Source of the DNA: Gammaproteobacteria bacterium
Lineage (GTDB): Bacteria > Pseudomonadota > Gammaproteobacteria > Pseudomonadales > Azotimanducaceae
Direction: 5' to 3'
Length of the DNA stretch: 40,961 bases
Assembly: GCA_002728675.1 (NCBI GenBank)
Contig: PBVL01000048.1
Coordinates: 9,137 to 50,097, forward strand
The notes below the pieces were generated by a model. The model was not told the origin of the DNA. It did no database searches and saw nothing but the letters and a program-made list of their open reading frames with translations. This document shows, piece by piece, positions 25,929 through 34,301 of the stretch. A program made the translations under genes and the position numbers. The stretch's first letter is position 1; every line of letters starts with the position of its first letter.

Positions 25929-26363
25929 TCAGACCGGCTCGGCGACGAACACGGGGATCTTTCGTTCGGTCTTCGCCTGATAGTCGTTGTAGGGCGGATA
26001 GGCGTCCGCGCTCGCTTCCCACAGTCGGGAGCGCTCCTGGTCGTCTTCGACCTCGCGCGCTCGCATCTTGATCACGTCCGTTCCATCACGAATCTCGACG
26101 TCCGGATTCGCACGCAGGTTGTAGACCCATACGGGATTCTTTGGCTGCCCGCCCATCGAACCGATCAGCACGTAGGTGTCGTCTACCTTGACGCGCATGA
26201 GGGGTATTTTGCGGATGCCGCCCGTCTTGTTCCCCACGTGAGTCACGATGATGCAGGGCATGTCGGTGTTCGGCAGCGTGGTGGCTTTGGTGCCCCCGCT
26301 CCCTTCGTAGAGCTCAACGTGTTTCTTGACCCAATCTAGGGTGGGCGGAATGTACTCTGGCAT
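25929..26363 (-). CDS. Nitroreductase/deazaflavin (F420)-dependent oxidoreductase family protein, Ddn-like
   Basis: This 144-residue split-barrel protein resembles the deazaflavin-dependent nitroreductase family. The signature stretch is PCIIVTHVGNKTGGIRKIPL, followed by VLIGSMGGQPKNPVWVYNLR and NPDVEIRDG. The C-terminal SADAYPPYNDYQAKTERKIP is also typical. Characterised members use coenzyme F420, FMN or haem-type ligands, so the cofactor cannot be fixed from the sequence. F420 use would be notable in a gammaproteobacterium, and no F420-biosynthesis gene is seen here. The ATG at 26363 begins the conserved domain. The gene is convergent with yaeQ and divergent from the hydrolase at 26527. Confidence 0.88.
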   Translation of the reverse strand: MPEYIPPTLDWVKKHVELYEGSGGTKATTLPNTDMPCIIVTHVGNKTGGIRKIPLMRVKVDDTYVLIGSMGGQPKNPVWVYNLRANPDVEIRDGTDVIKMRAREVEDDQERSRLWEASADAYPPYNDYQAKTERKIPVFVAEPV

Positions 26364-26526
26364 CTGCAGTCCTCATCTGGTCCAGCGCGGGCCGGCGATG
26401 GCGCCATGCCCGGCAACGTGTCGCCAGCGTACGGAAAAGCCGCGCAAACCTCCACTGTCCCTGCGGCCAAAGCGCCCGCCGCACGATCTGCGTTACGCTC
26501 GCCGGACTGACGGGAACGGAAGCAAC

Positions 26527-27366
26527 ATGCCACACCTCAATGCCAATGGCGTCGAACTGCACTACGAAACTGATAGCGAAGGCTATCCGCTTGTCTTCGT
26601 CCACGGCGGCTTCGGCGGCGTCTCGACATCGGTTCTTCCAGGCGGGTCTCCGATAGAAGGCGCGGTTCCCGACGGCTATTGCGTCGTCACCCACGACCGC
26701 CGCTGCGCGGGCACCTCGGAATACACGCTGGACTGGTTCACGCTTGCAGACATCGCCGAGGACACGCACCAGTTGATGGTCGCGCTCGGCTTCGAAAACT
26801 ACGTGCTGGTCGGCTCGTCAATGGGCGGCATGGTGGCGCAGCAACTCGTGCTGACCCGTCCGGGCGCGATCGCGGCGCTCGCGCTGATGAACACGGGGCC
26901 AGACCTCATGTCGCACACCCGGTGGGGACAGGCCTACACCGCAACCGCGGCACGGGTCAGGGAGACAGGCGACGATCTCGAATTCGAACGCGTTCGCGAC
27001 CGGATACGCAATCCGCCAGAGCCGGACGCGGACGCCGCCAAAGCACGCCACGCCGAGTATCTGACGGCGCTCGCGGCGCGCTCGGACGACGAACTGAAGC
27101 TCATGCACAGTGGCACCGTGCGCAACTACGGTGCGTTTGTCGGCTACAACTTCAGCGGTCGCCTCAGTGAAATCGACGCGCCCACGCTGATCGTGCACGG
27201 GACAGCCGACACCACCGTGCCGTTCGAGGACGGACAAACGCTGGAGCGCGGCATTCGGGGCAGCGAGTTCCATGCCATCGAAGGTGCGCAACATGGAATC
27301 CTCGGTTATCCGGCCGCCAAGGCCGCACTGCAGGGATGGCTGAGTCGGTTGAGCCTCTCACGCTAG
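26527..27366 (+). CDS. Alpha/beta hydrolase
   Basis: This 279-residue cytoplasmic hydrolase has the classical triad. The nucleophile Ser98 is in VGSSMGGM, an Asp is in IVHGTADTTVPFEDG, and a His is in AIEGAQHGILGYP. The oxyanion-region motif PLVFVHGGFGG is at 21-31. Substrates could be esters, lactones or C-C bonds; the sequence does not decide. The start at 26527 was chosen because GGAACGGAAG lies upstream and the domain begins there; the upstream frame is non-conserved. The preceding 160 bases hold only a 10-base palindrome, ATGGCGCCAT. The MFS gene downstream lies on the same strand. Confidence 0.87.
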   Translation: MPHLNANGVELHYETDSEGYPLVFVHGGFGGVSTSVLPGGSPIEGAVPDGYCVVTHDRRCAGTSEYTLDWFTLADIAEDTHQLMVALGFENYVLVGSSMGGMVAQQLVLTRPGAIAALALMNTGPDLMSHTRWGQAYTATAARVRETGDDLEFERVRDRIRNPPEPDADAAKARHAEYLTALAARSDDELKLMHSGTVRNYGAFVGYNFSGRLSEIDAPTLIVHGTADTTVPFEDGQTLERGIRGSEFHAIEGAQHGILGYPAAKAALQGWLSRLSLSR

Positions 27367-27538
27367 CGTCCCTGTCTCCTCACTGACCAGCGGGACGGGG
27401 CACAGCGAGTCGACCATGTGATAGCGTTCGGGCATGTCGGACCCCGTCGAACGCTAGGCACCGCAGGACACGGGGTCGCCAGAGACTCTGCTCAACCGCA
27501 ACTTCCTGCTGCTCTGGCAGGGACAGACCGTCAGTGCA

Positions 27539-28756
27539 ATGGGCACTTCGCTGTTCCAGATTGCGCTGCTGTACTGGCTGATGGAGACAACGGGGTCGGC
27601 GACGGTGATGGGCCTCGTGTCGATGCTGAGCGCCATCCCGGGAGTCATTCTCGCCCCGTTCGGCGGCGCGATCGCGGATCGTTTTTCCCGCAAGGCACTC
27701 ATCGTCTGGGGTGACGCAATTCTGGGCGTGGCCATGCTGAGTCTTGCAGTGCCTTTCTATCTGATCAGCGTGCCTGTGTCGGTCCAGGTGGGTTGGGTCG
27801 TCGCCGTGAGCATGACAGCCGGCGTCGTCGGCGCCTTCTTCAGACCCGCCATCATGGCGTCGATCCCGAGCCTCGTTCCCCCGCATCGGCTGCAGGCCGC
27901 GAACGCGATGCACAGCGTCTCGCTGACCGCGAGCATGTCCCTCGGTCAAGCCGCGGGCGGCATATTGTTCCGGTTGCTGGGCGCTCACGTCGTCATGCTG
28001 ATCAACGGCGTCACCTACCTCCTGTCCGCACTGTCGGAAGCGTTCATCCGGATTCCCCAGAAGCGGCCCGACGCGGTCGACTCCTGGAGTGAACTGGGTC
28101 GTGCGTTCCTCGACGACATCATCACGGGGCTGTCCTACGTCTGGCACCGTGCGGGACTGCGCAACATGATGATCGCGTTCGGGCTGCTGAACCTCGTCAC
28201 CGCACCGCTCGGGGTCCTGATGCCGATCCTGCTCGACAAGTGGCTGCAGCTGCCGTCGGACTGGTTCGGTTATCTGATGGCGGCCATGGGAGCCGGCAAC
28301 CTGATCGGGATGATGTTGGCGGGCATCCTCGCCATCAACGGCGTCACCCGCTTCGTGATCGCCATGCTGGCGCTCTATGCCATGGCTGGCGTCAATCTCG
28401 TTTTTGGTCTCGCGACCGAACCACTGGTGCTCCTGGCAGCCAACTTCGCGGGTGGCATCCTGCTGGGGATCATGATGGTTGCCTTCACGACCCTCATGCA
28501 GTTCACAACACCGGACGAACTGCGCGGCAGAGTGTCGAGCGTGATGATGGCGGTCATCGGTGGCAGCGTACCCATCGCAATGGGGATGGCGGGCGTGCTG
28601 GCGGACGTCGTCGATCAGAACATTCCTCTGCTCTTCATCGCGGCCGGGCTTCTGGCCGCCGTGGTCGTGACCGGCATGGTGCTGAACCGACCGTTTCAGG
28701 CTTTCCTCTCGACCAAACTCCAGGCGGTCCACGTACCGACCCCCGGATCAGACTGA
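27539..28756 (+). CDS. MFS exporter (EntS-like group), N-terminus uncertain
   Basis: From the first in-frame ATG this is a 405-residue major facilitator with about eleven clear membrane segments and the loop 2-3 motif GGAIADRFSRKALIVWGDA. It resembles EntS/drug-efflux proteins. The conserved first helix starts earlier: in the same frame the codons before 27539 read LLNRNFLLLWQGQTVSA, which belongs to the family. The true start is therefore upstream. The only in-frame ATG that would include it is at 27434, but a TAG (27455-27457) interrupts it after seven codons. A CTG at 27488 is the sole near-cognate start between. The gene is either initiated at CTG, truncated at ATG 27539, or inactivated by the amber codon. 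Its substrate is unknown. Confidence 0.8.
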   Translation: MGTSLFQIALLYWLMETTGSATVMGLVSMLSAIPGVILAPFGGAIADRFSRKALIVWGDAILGVAMLSLAVPFYLISVPVSVQVGWVVAVSMTAGVVGAFFRPAIMASIPSLVPPHRLQAANAMHSVSLTASMSLGQAAGGILFRLLGAHVVMLINGVTYLLSALSEAFIRIPQKRPDAVDSWSELGRAFLDDIITGLSYVWHRAGLRNMMIAFGLLNLVTAPLGVLMPILLDKWLQLPSDWFGYLMAAMGAGNLIGMMLAGILAINGVTRFVIAMLALYAMAGVNLVFGLATEPLVLLAANFAGGILLGIMMVAFTTLMQFTTPDELRGRVSSVMMAVIGGSVPIAMGMAGVLADVVDQNIPLLFIAAGLLAAVVVTGMVLNRPFQAFLSTKLQAVHVPTPGSD

Positions 28757-28844
28757 CACCGGAAACCCCTTCCCCACCAGGCGTGTAAGCTGCGAGCGAA
28801 CCGACACTGCACCGACACCAAGTCTTGATTGGAAAGCACACCAC

Positions 28845-30710
28845 ATGAAAACGCTGAATCGCGCCAACGGACTGCTCGCCCTGCTCTTATGCGGCCTGTG
28901 CACGATGGCCGAAGGCTCGAACGAGATCTACGCCGCACGCTGCGCAAGCTGCCACGCTGACGAGCCCACCCGCTCCGGCAAAGACTCCGGCCCCACGCTC
29001 GAAGCCATGGCCAACATGGGGCGCGCCCAGATCAGATTCGCGCTCACCCGGGGCAAGATGCAGATTCACGCCCGCGACCTGAGTGAGCAGGATCTGAATC
29101 ATCTCATCGCCTTTCTCGCGCCATCGGCGCGGGACGAATGGTCGGCCGAGGCCTACCTGTGCGCCAACCGGGCAATTGACCGGCGGGCGCTCGACGAGCC
29201 AACGATCAGTGCGTGGGGGCTCGACGCCCGCAACACACGTTATCAGCCGAACTCGGAACTCCGCTCGGACAACGTCCAGGACCTGGAACTCGCGTGGGCT
29301 CTGGGGCTCCCTGAGACGGCAGAGGTCCGCTCGCAGGTGGTCGTCGCCGGGAACACCGTGTTCGCTTCCTCAGTCGGAGGCCATCTTTTCGCGCTGGACC
29401 GTACGCGCGGCTGCATCAAGTGGCACCGCCACCCTGCCCAGGTCATCCGGACCTCTCTGACGCTTGCCAGGGTTGACGACCGACCCGCCCTCGTGTTCGG
29501 TGGCGCGCTGAAAGAGTCGACGCCCATGCGGCTTTCACTGGTGGACTTCGGTCAGGCTGTTTTTGCGGTTGCAGCAGACACGGGCGAGACGCTCTGGGCG
29601 CAGGATGTCGCACTGTTCCGGGGCACGATTCTGACGGGCGGCATCGTGCAGCACGGCGCGAGGCTGCTGGTGCCGCTCTCGGCGATGGGCGTCGGCTTCG
29701 GCGGCGATCCGAACTTCGAGTGCTGCAAGAGCCACGGCGCCGTCCGCGCGCTCGACGCCAATACCGGCAGGATCCTCTGGACCGCCCACATGACCGCGGA
29801 GGCGAAGCCCACCTACAAGAACCAGCTCGGGGTCCAACAGTGGGGCCCCTCCGGCGCTTCCGTCTGGACAACCCCCACCATCGACGCGAAACGCAATCTG
29901 GCGTACGTCGGGACCGGCCAGAATTCATCATCTCCGGCATCGGCCATGTCAGATGCAATTGTCGCGATCGACATTGATTCCGGCGCAGTTCGTTGGGTCT
30001 ATCAGGGCACCGCGGGCGATGCGTTCAACTCAGCTTGTCTGTTTGGCGGTCCGAATTGCCCGAAGGAAAACGGTCCTGATCTCGACTTTGGCGCATCCGC
30101 GGTTCTGGCGCGCACGTCGAACGGCAAGGACATCCTCCTGGCGGGGCAGAAGTCCGGGGTCGTCCATGCCCTCAATCCCGAGACCGGTGACGTGCGCTGG
30201 CGCACGCGCGTCAGCCCGGGGTCCGCGCTCGGTGGGGTGCACTGGGGTATGGCGGTCAGCGGGCGCACTGTCATCGTTCCCATCAACGATCCGGTTCCCG
30301 GGCCCGGTGTCACGCGCAAACCAGGGGTGTATGCGCTCGACATCGACACCGGCCGAACGCTCTGGGCTTACGACGCGGTGCCGGTGTGTGACAGCGGATT
30401 CTCCCGGGGCGCACCATGGCCTGATTGCCCGTACACCTTTTCCGCCGCGCCCAGTACGTCCAACGACCTTGCCTTCGTCGGCTCGCTGTCCGGCGTTGCA
30501 TACGCGTTCGACGTGAGGACGGGCAAGGTCGTCTGGCAGTTCGACACCGCCGCGACGTTCGACAGCGTCAACGGCATTCCAGCCACCGGAGGCTCGATTG
30601 ACGCGCCAGGCATGGTGGCGGCGGGCGACATGCTCTTCGTGGGCTCGGGCTATGCGATGTTTGGCGAGAACCCCGGGAACGCGCTGCTCGCGTTCAGGCT
30701 CAAGCGATAG
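28845..30710 (+). CDS. Exported quinoprotein dehydrogenase with N-terminal cytochrome c domain (PVA-dehydrogenase-like)
   Basis: This 621-residue periplasmic protein has a signal peptide at residues 1-24. A small class I cytochrome c domain follows with CASCH at 33-37 and a likely Met ligand in GKMQIHARDLS. The rest is a PQQ-type beta-propeller. Tryptophan-docking blade motifs recur: DTGETLWAQD, NTGRILWTAH, DSGAVRWVYQ, ETGDVRWRTR, DTGRTLWAYD and RTGKVVWQFD, with a degenerate RGCIKWHRHP. A vicinal Cys pair (ECCKSHG) is like that of quinoprotein alcohol dehydrogenases. The order, haem first and then propeller, matches polyvinyl-alcohol dehydrogenases. It would oxidise an alcohol in the periplasm and pass electrons to its own haem. 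GGAAAG lies 8 bases before the ATG. No PQQ synthesis genes are in the window. Confidence 0.85.
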   Translation: MKTLNRANGLLALLLCGLCTMAEGSNEIYAARCASCHADEPTRSGKDSGPTLEAMANMGRAQIRFALTRGKMQIHARDLSEQDLNHLIAFLAPSARDEWSAEAYLCANRAIDRRALDEPTISAWGLDARNTRYQPNSELRSDNVQDLELAWALGLPETAEVRSQVVVAGNTVFASSVGGHLFALDRTRGCIKWHRHPAQVIRTSLTLARVDDRPALVFGGALKESTPMRLSLVDFGQAVFAVAADTGETLWAQDVALFRGTILTGGIVQHGARLLVPLSAMGVGFGGDPNFECCKSHGAVRALDANTGRILWTAHMTAEAKPTYKNQLGVQQWGPSGASVWTTPTIDAKRNLAYVGTGQNSSSPASAMSDAIVAIDIDSGAVRWVYQGTAGDAFNSACLFGGPNCPKENGPDLDFGASAVLARTSNGKDILLAGQKSGVVHALNPETGDVRWRTRVSPGSALGGVHWGMAVSGRTVIVPINDPVPGPGVTRKPGVYALDIDTGRTLWAYDAVPVCDSGFSRGAPWPDCPYTFSAAPSTSNDLAFVGSLSGVAYAFDVRTGKVVWQFDTAATFDSVNGIPATGGSIDAPGMVAAGDMLFVGSGYAMFGENPGNALLAFRLKR

Positions 30711-30716
30711 CGTGGG

Positions 30717-32309
30717 TCAGGGTCTTGGGTCTGTCACCAGCGCTGGTTCTGAAACGACTGAACTGGGGGGCGGCGGGACGAGACAGCGAGCCGCATCCAC
30801 GATCGGATCACAGCATGCGGCGTCCGGTTCGTCGGTGCGGCAAACGTCCTCGCTGAAGGCCTGACAGAACATAGGCCAGACGGCGACGCCCGTACCGTCG
30901 ATCAACGCCTGCATTTGTCCCGGCCCTCCGGGACAGGCTAATGCGTAGGCAGCGCCCAACTGCCATTGTCCGTCGCTGCCTGGAACCACCTTCGGATTCC
31001 CCGACCGGTCGCTGCCCCACCAGTTGTTGGCAACGTTCACATCGGCGTGCACAACATAGAGGTCCATCGACGAGGGTAGTTCAAGCCCACTCCCGTAGAT
31101 GCGATTCCGGCCGCCGCCGCCAAGCTCACCGCCGCCAAAATCCAGGATCGTCCCGGGCGAGGGTTTGCCAAAGATGTTCCAGACCGCAACACCGAAGCCG
31201 CCGCTGCCCGCAATGTCACTGTCCTCCAGGATCACGCGTGAGGTCGCCGCGTGCTGCTCGGGCACACGTACACCGGCCTGCAGCCAGTTACCGCCGTGAT
31301 ACGTGACCACTTCCAAACCGTTATTGCCAACGCCCTGACCGGGCGTATCGCCGACATATCGATACCGACGAATCGTCGCGGTGATGCTGCTCTGGTGTTG
31401 CGCAACAATCAGAATCCCGTCCGAGCTTTCGAAGGCGTTGGCAACGCTGACCTCCGTCATCTCGAGCGTAGCGGTCGCGCTGCCCTGCGTGTCGACGAGC
31501 ACGCCGGACCGCGGGAATCCCGGCCCCAGATCCCCGACGCTGTTTGCGGAGAGCGTCAGCACCGCGCGGCTCTCACCGTGGGCATGCAACGCGATACCCG
31601 CGCCTCCGAGCCGGATCAACGCCCCGTCTGCCGACCTCAGCCCAGTGACGGAATTCTCCGCGAAGGTGTTCGCACCAACGCCGTCTCCGGCAGACGGCTC
31701 ATCGTGCAGGAACGCCACCACGGCTTTTGGAAACTCCGGCACGCCGAGGCCGGCGGTCGCGCCGGTCGTCACGCTAGTCAGGCCGGCAACATTGCCGCCT
31801 TCGATCCGGTTGCCGCGCACCACCGCGCCCTGGACGTTGCGACCCAGAATCGCGTGTCCCGCAGCCGACCGGATCACAATGCCGGTCACCACGACACCAT
31901 CCGCCAACGTCACCGCATCGCCCCCGCGGCGCGAACCATCGGTGTTGGTGATCACCGGCCACCTGTCCGCAGACGCCACGCCGCGGAGCCGCTGGCCGGC
32001 CTGCAACACGATCCCGCCATCCAGCGGCGAGGCTCCCGAGGCCGCCACCAGAACGCGAATCTCATCTCCAGGGCGCGAGACAGCTTCCACCGCAGACAAC
32101 GACCGAAAGGGCGCCCGGCGACTCCCGTCTTCCGACACGGAACCTGGTGCCGCGCTCTGCACGTACCAGACCGCAGCCTCCGGATGCCCCACGGGATCAC
32201 CGCTGCATGCGGTCAGCGCAAGTGTGATGCTCGCTGCGATGGCCCACTGCTGCAACCCGCGACCGCACGCCTTCAAAAGTCGCGTCACGCAACCCCCTGT
32301 TACCCACAT
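30717..32309 (-). CDS. Putative lipoprotein with right-handed parallel beta-helix
   Basis: This 530-residue protein has a signal sequence ending in the lipobox LTAC, so it should be lipid-anchored. The mature part begins with a pattern of the beta-helix/DUF1565 kind: AVWYVQSAAPGSVSEDGSRR, then RSLSAVEAVSRPGDEIRVL. Repeated Gly/Asn-rich turns follow (VRGNRIEGGN, LSANSVGDLG, VANAFESSDG, GNNGLEVV), typical of parallel beta-helix repeats. A Cys-rich tail (VCRTDEPDAACCDP) and a proline run close it. Members bind or cleave polysaccharides; no catalytic residues can be named. I chose the ATG at 32309, with AGGAG 8 bases upstream; GTG starts at 32327 or 32288 are alternatives. It converges on the quinoprotein with a 6-base gap. 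Confidence 0.75.
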   Translation of the reverse strand: MWVTGGCVTRLLKACGRGLQQWAIAASITLALTACSGDPVGHPEAAVWYVQSAAPGSVSEDGSRRAPFRSLSAVEAVSRPGDEIRVLVAASGASPLDGGIVLQAGQRLRGVASADRWPVITNTDGSRRGGDAVTLADGVVVTGIVIRSAAGHAILGRNVQGAVVRGNRIEGGNVAGLTSVTTGATAGLGVPEFPKAVVAFLHDEPSAGDGVGANTFAENSVTGLRSADGALIRLGGAGIALHAHGESRAVLTLSANSVGDLGPGFPRSGVLVDTQGSATATLEMTEVSVANAFESSDGILIVAQHQSSITATIRRYRYVGDTPGQGVGNNGLEVVTYHGGNWLQAGVRVPEQHAATSRVILEDSDIAGSGGFGVAVWNIFGKPSPGTILDFGGGELGGGGRNRIYGSGLELPSSMDLYVVHADVNVANNWWGSDRSGNPKVVPGSDGQWQLGAAYALACPGGPGQMQALIDGTGVAVWPMFCQAFSEDVCRTDEPDAACCDPIVDAARCLVPPPPSSVVSEPALVTDPRP

Positions 32310-32314
32310 GCTCA

Positions 32315-32475
32315 TTACTCCTGCCACCGAACCACTTCGACCACAGGCAGCGCGACCGCTGCAGCTTTCCCGTCATGCTCGGCCGACGCAACGTCGAAAC
32401 GCGCGAGGTGACCCTCAATCAGGGTCCTCAACTCCCGGTCGTGTCGATAGACGGTTGCCAATTTACGCGCCCCTG
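32315..32475 (-). pseudogene. Possible truncated 5' remnant of a NUDIX-type gene (tentative)
   Basis: One frame encodes a short coding-like stretch, RELRTLIEGHLARFDVASAE and then HDGKAAAVALPVVEV, before a stop at 32315. It vaguely resembles the N-terminus of CoA-pyrophosphatase NUDIX proteins, but no NUDIX box follows and no good start codon is visible. It lies directly after the SDR remnant in another frame. I treat it as leftover coding sequence with low confidence; it may be chance. Confidence 0.2.
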
Positions 32476-32610
32476 TCAGGCTGTGAGGCCGTGATCGATG
32501 ACACGCCCGAAGCTCGTCACGCCCTGCCGGGCAAGACGAATCGCGCACCCGCGACCGATTCCCGATGCGCCGCCGCAGACGATCGCTACCCTGTTGTCCG
32601 GTCGACCCAT
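32476..32610 (-). pseudogene. N-terminal remnant of a short-chain dehydrogenase/reductase
   Basis: An ATG at 32608-32610 opens a 44-codon frame whose beginning is a standard SDR nucleotide-binding motif, NRVAIVCGGASGIGRGCAIR, followed by LARQG. After about 25 SDR-like residues the similarity stops and a TGA ends the frame at 32476. No Tyr-x-x-x-Lys active site or other SDR sequence exists downstream in any frame. This is best read as the surviving 5' end of a deleted gene. Confidence 0.65.
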
Positions 32611-32733
32611 GACTTTCTCCGTCAGCCCCGAGCCGCACTACCTCATACCAGGGGCACATGTGCAACTCACCATCGCAGCATCCACGCCACAGACACGTTA
32701 TGTTCCGGGTTCGACAAATCAGCGGGAACAGCA

Positions 32734-34218
32734 ATGAAATCAAGGGCACTGCTCTGCACAGCAATGCTGATGCTGTGGGTCCCGGACGCCCGATCCGATC
32801 CCTGTTTTGACCTGTACCAACTGACCGACTACCGGCACGCGATCGAACCGGGCATCGTCGTCGATGCAACCGACACTCTGCCGCGTCACTGCGCCGTGCG
32901 CGGCGTGATCAATCGTGCCATTCAATTCGAGGTCAGGCTGCCGCTTACGGACTGGAACGGCCGTTTTCTCATGCTGGGTACAGGCGGCTCGTCCGGCTAC
33001 ATTGCGGACACCACCTTTGGGCTGGGTTCCGGCTTTGCCGTCGCGTCGACCGACACCGGCCACCAGGGCGTCGGTCTCGAATACGCCCGGCAGCCTGAAG
33101 CCGCGCTCGACTACGCATTCCGCGGCGTGCACCTCGCAACCCTGACGTCCAAGGCGATCGTCCGTCGCTTCTACGCGACAGACATCTCCCACGCGTACTA
33201 CGGCGGCTGCTCCAACGGCGGCCGCCAGGGTCTCATCGAGGCAACCCGATTCCCGGACGACTACGACGGCGTCGTCGCAGTTGCGCCCGCATTCGGCCCC
33301 GTCAGCGACGGCCTGCCGTGGAACCTCATGGCTTCGCGGGCACAGGCGGCAGGACCATTGACGGCAGACCACATTCGCCTGCTCGACGACGCGTCACGCA
33401 AAGCCTGCGACGCCCTGGACGGCGTCGAAGACGGGATCATCAACGATCCTCGCGTGTGCACACTGGAGCACTACGACCCCGCGGACTTGCTCTGCGCCGA
33501 GGGCCAGGATGCAGCAACCTGCCTGAACGCCGCGCAACTCGACACGGTCCGCCAGCACTATCGCGGCGTCGTGGACGCCGGCGGCAACGTGATCTCCCCC
33601 GGCATCGTGCCAGGAGCGGAAACGGCGGGAGGCTGGACGATGTGGTCGCTCCCCGGTTTCACAAATCCCGAGACGGGTGAACCGCTGGAACAAAGCATCA
33701 GCGAGATGAGCGTCGAACATCGATTGCGTGACTGGGTCTACCACAATCCGGCATACGATCCCGCGGCCTTCGACCTGGCAGTCAATCGCGGCGATCTGAA
33801 CCGTGCGTCAGCCGTGCTTGACGTCAACACCGCGGACCTCCGCAGGTTTCGCGAACAAGGCGGCAAGCTACTGCTGGTCCAGGGCTGGAGCGACTACCCT
33901 GTCCGGCCGGGACGGATCATCGACTACCTGGCGCGGTTGGAAGCAGCAAACGGCGGCGCAGCGCGGACCCGGGAGTTTGCACGCCTCTTCATGATCCCCG
34001 GTATGGGCCACTGTGGCGGCGGGCCCGGTGCGCACGTCTTTGACTACGTGAGTCCGCTGGTCGCATGGGTCGAAGACGGCGACGCTCCGGACGAACTCGT
34101 TGGTGGTCGACCGGACGGCGCATTCACGCGTCGACACTGCGCGTTCCCGGCCACGGCCGTTTACCGGGGCGGTGACGAGAATGATGCCGCAAGCTATGCA
34201 TGCAGGGTCCCGGACTGA
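32734..34218 (+). CDS. Tannase/feruloyl esterase family protein, exported
   Basis: This 494-residue secreted serine hydrolase starts MKSRALLCTAMLMLWVPDAR, a signal peptide. It carries the family's CS-D-HC arrangement: Cys159-Ser160 in YYGGCSNGGRQG, Asp387 in VQGWSDYPV and His426-Cys427 in PGMGHCGGG. In this family the two cysteines form a disulfide that brings Ser and His together. Many further cysteines suit a periplasmic or extracellular protein. Substrates are aromatic carboxylate esters such as feruloyl or galloyl esters. The ATG at 32734 was chosen because the signal peptide starts there; the much longer upstream frame is antisense to the beta-helix gene. The flavin monooxygenase follows 83 bases later on the same strand and could act on a product. 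Confidence 0.88.
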   Translation: MKSRALLCTAMLMLWVPDARSDPCFDLYQLTDYRHAIEPGIVVDATDTLPRHCAVRGVINRAIQFEVRLPLTDWNGRFLMLGTGGSSGYIADTTFGLGSGFAVASTDTGHQGVGLEYARQPEAALDYAFRGVHLATLTSKAIVRRFYATDISHAYYGGCSNGGRQGLIEATRFPDDYDGVVAVAPAFGPVSDGLPWNLMASRAQAAGPLTADHIRLLDDASRKACDALDGVEDGIINDPRVCTLEHYDPADLLCAEGQDAATCLNAAQLDTVRQHYRGVVDAGGNVISPGIVPGAETAGGWTMWSLPGFTNPETGEPLEQSISEMSVEHRLRDWVYHNPAYDPAAFDLAVNRGDLNRASAVLDVNTADLRRFREQGGKLLLVQGWSDYPVRPGRIIDYLARLEAANGGAARTREFARLFMIPGMGHCGGGPGAHVFDYVSPLVAWVEDGDAPDELVGGRPDGAFTRRHCAFPATAVYRGGDENDAASYACRVPD

Positions 34219-34301
34219 ACCGCGCCTTCAGCACGCCGTGATCACCGTCTCGTTACCCAAACACCCGAATCAGAACCCGCAAATCAGGATCAGGAGCCGA
34301 C

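Noticed and set aside
27367-27397. CGTCCC/GGGACG inverted repeat after the hydrolase gene as terminator
   Set aside because: Only 6 bp with a 19-base loop and no T-run.
27380-28732. 450-codon His/Gln/Asp-rich frame antisense to the MFS gene
   Set aside because: Composition is what one expects from reverse-complementing hydrophobic membrane codons; no motifs.
31381-32733. Long open frame ahead of the tannase gene
   Set aside because: It is the shadow of the beta-helix lipoprotein gene on the other strand; the tannase signal peptide starts at 32734.
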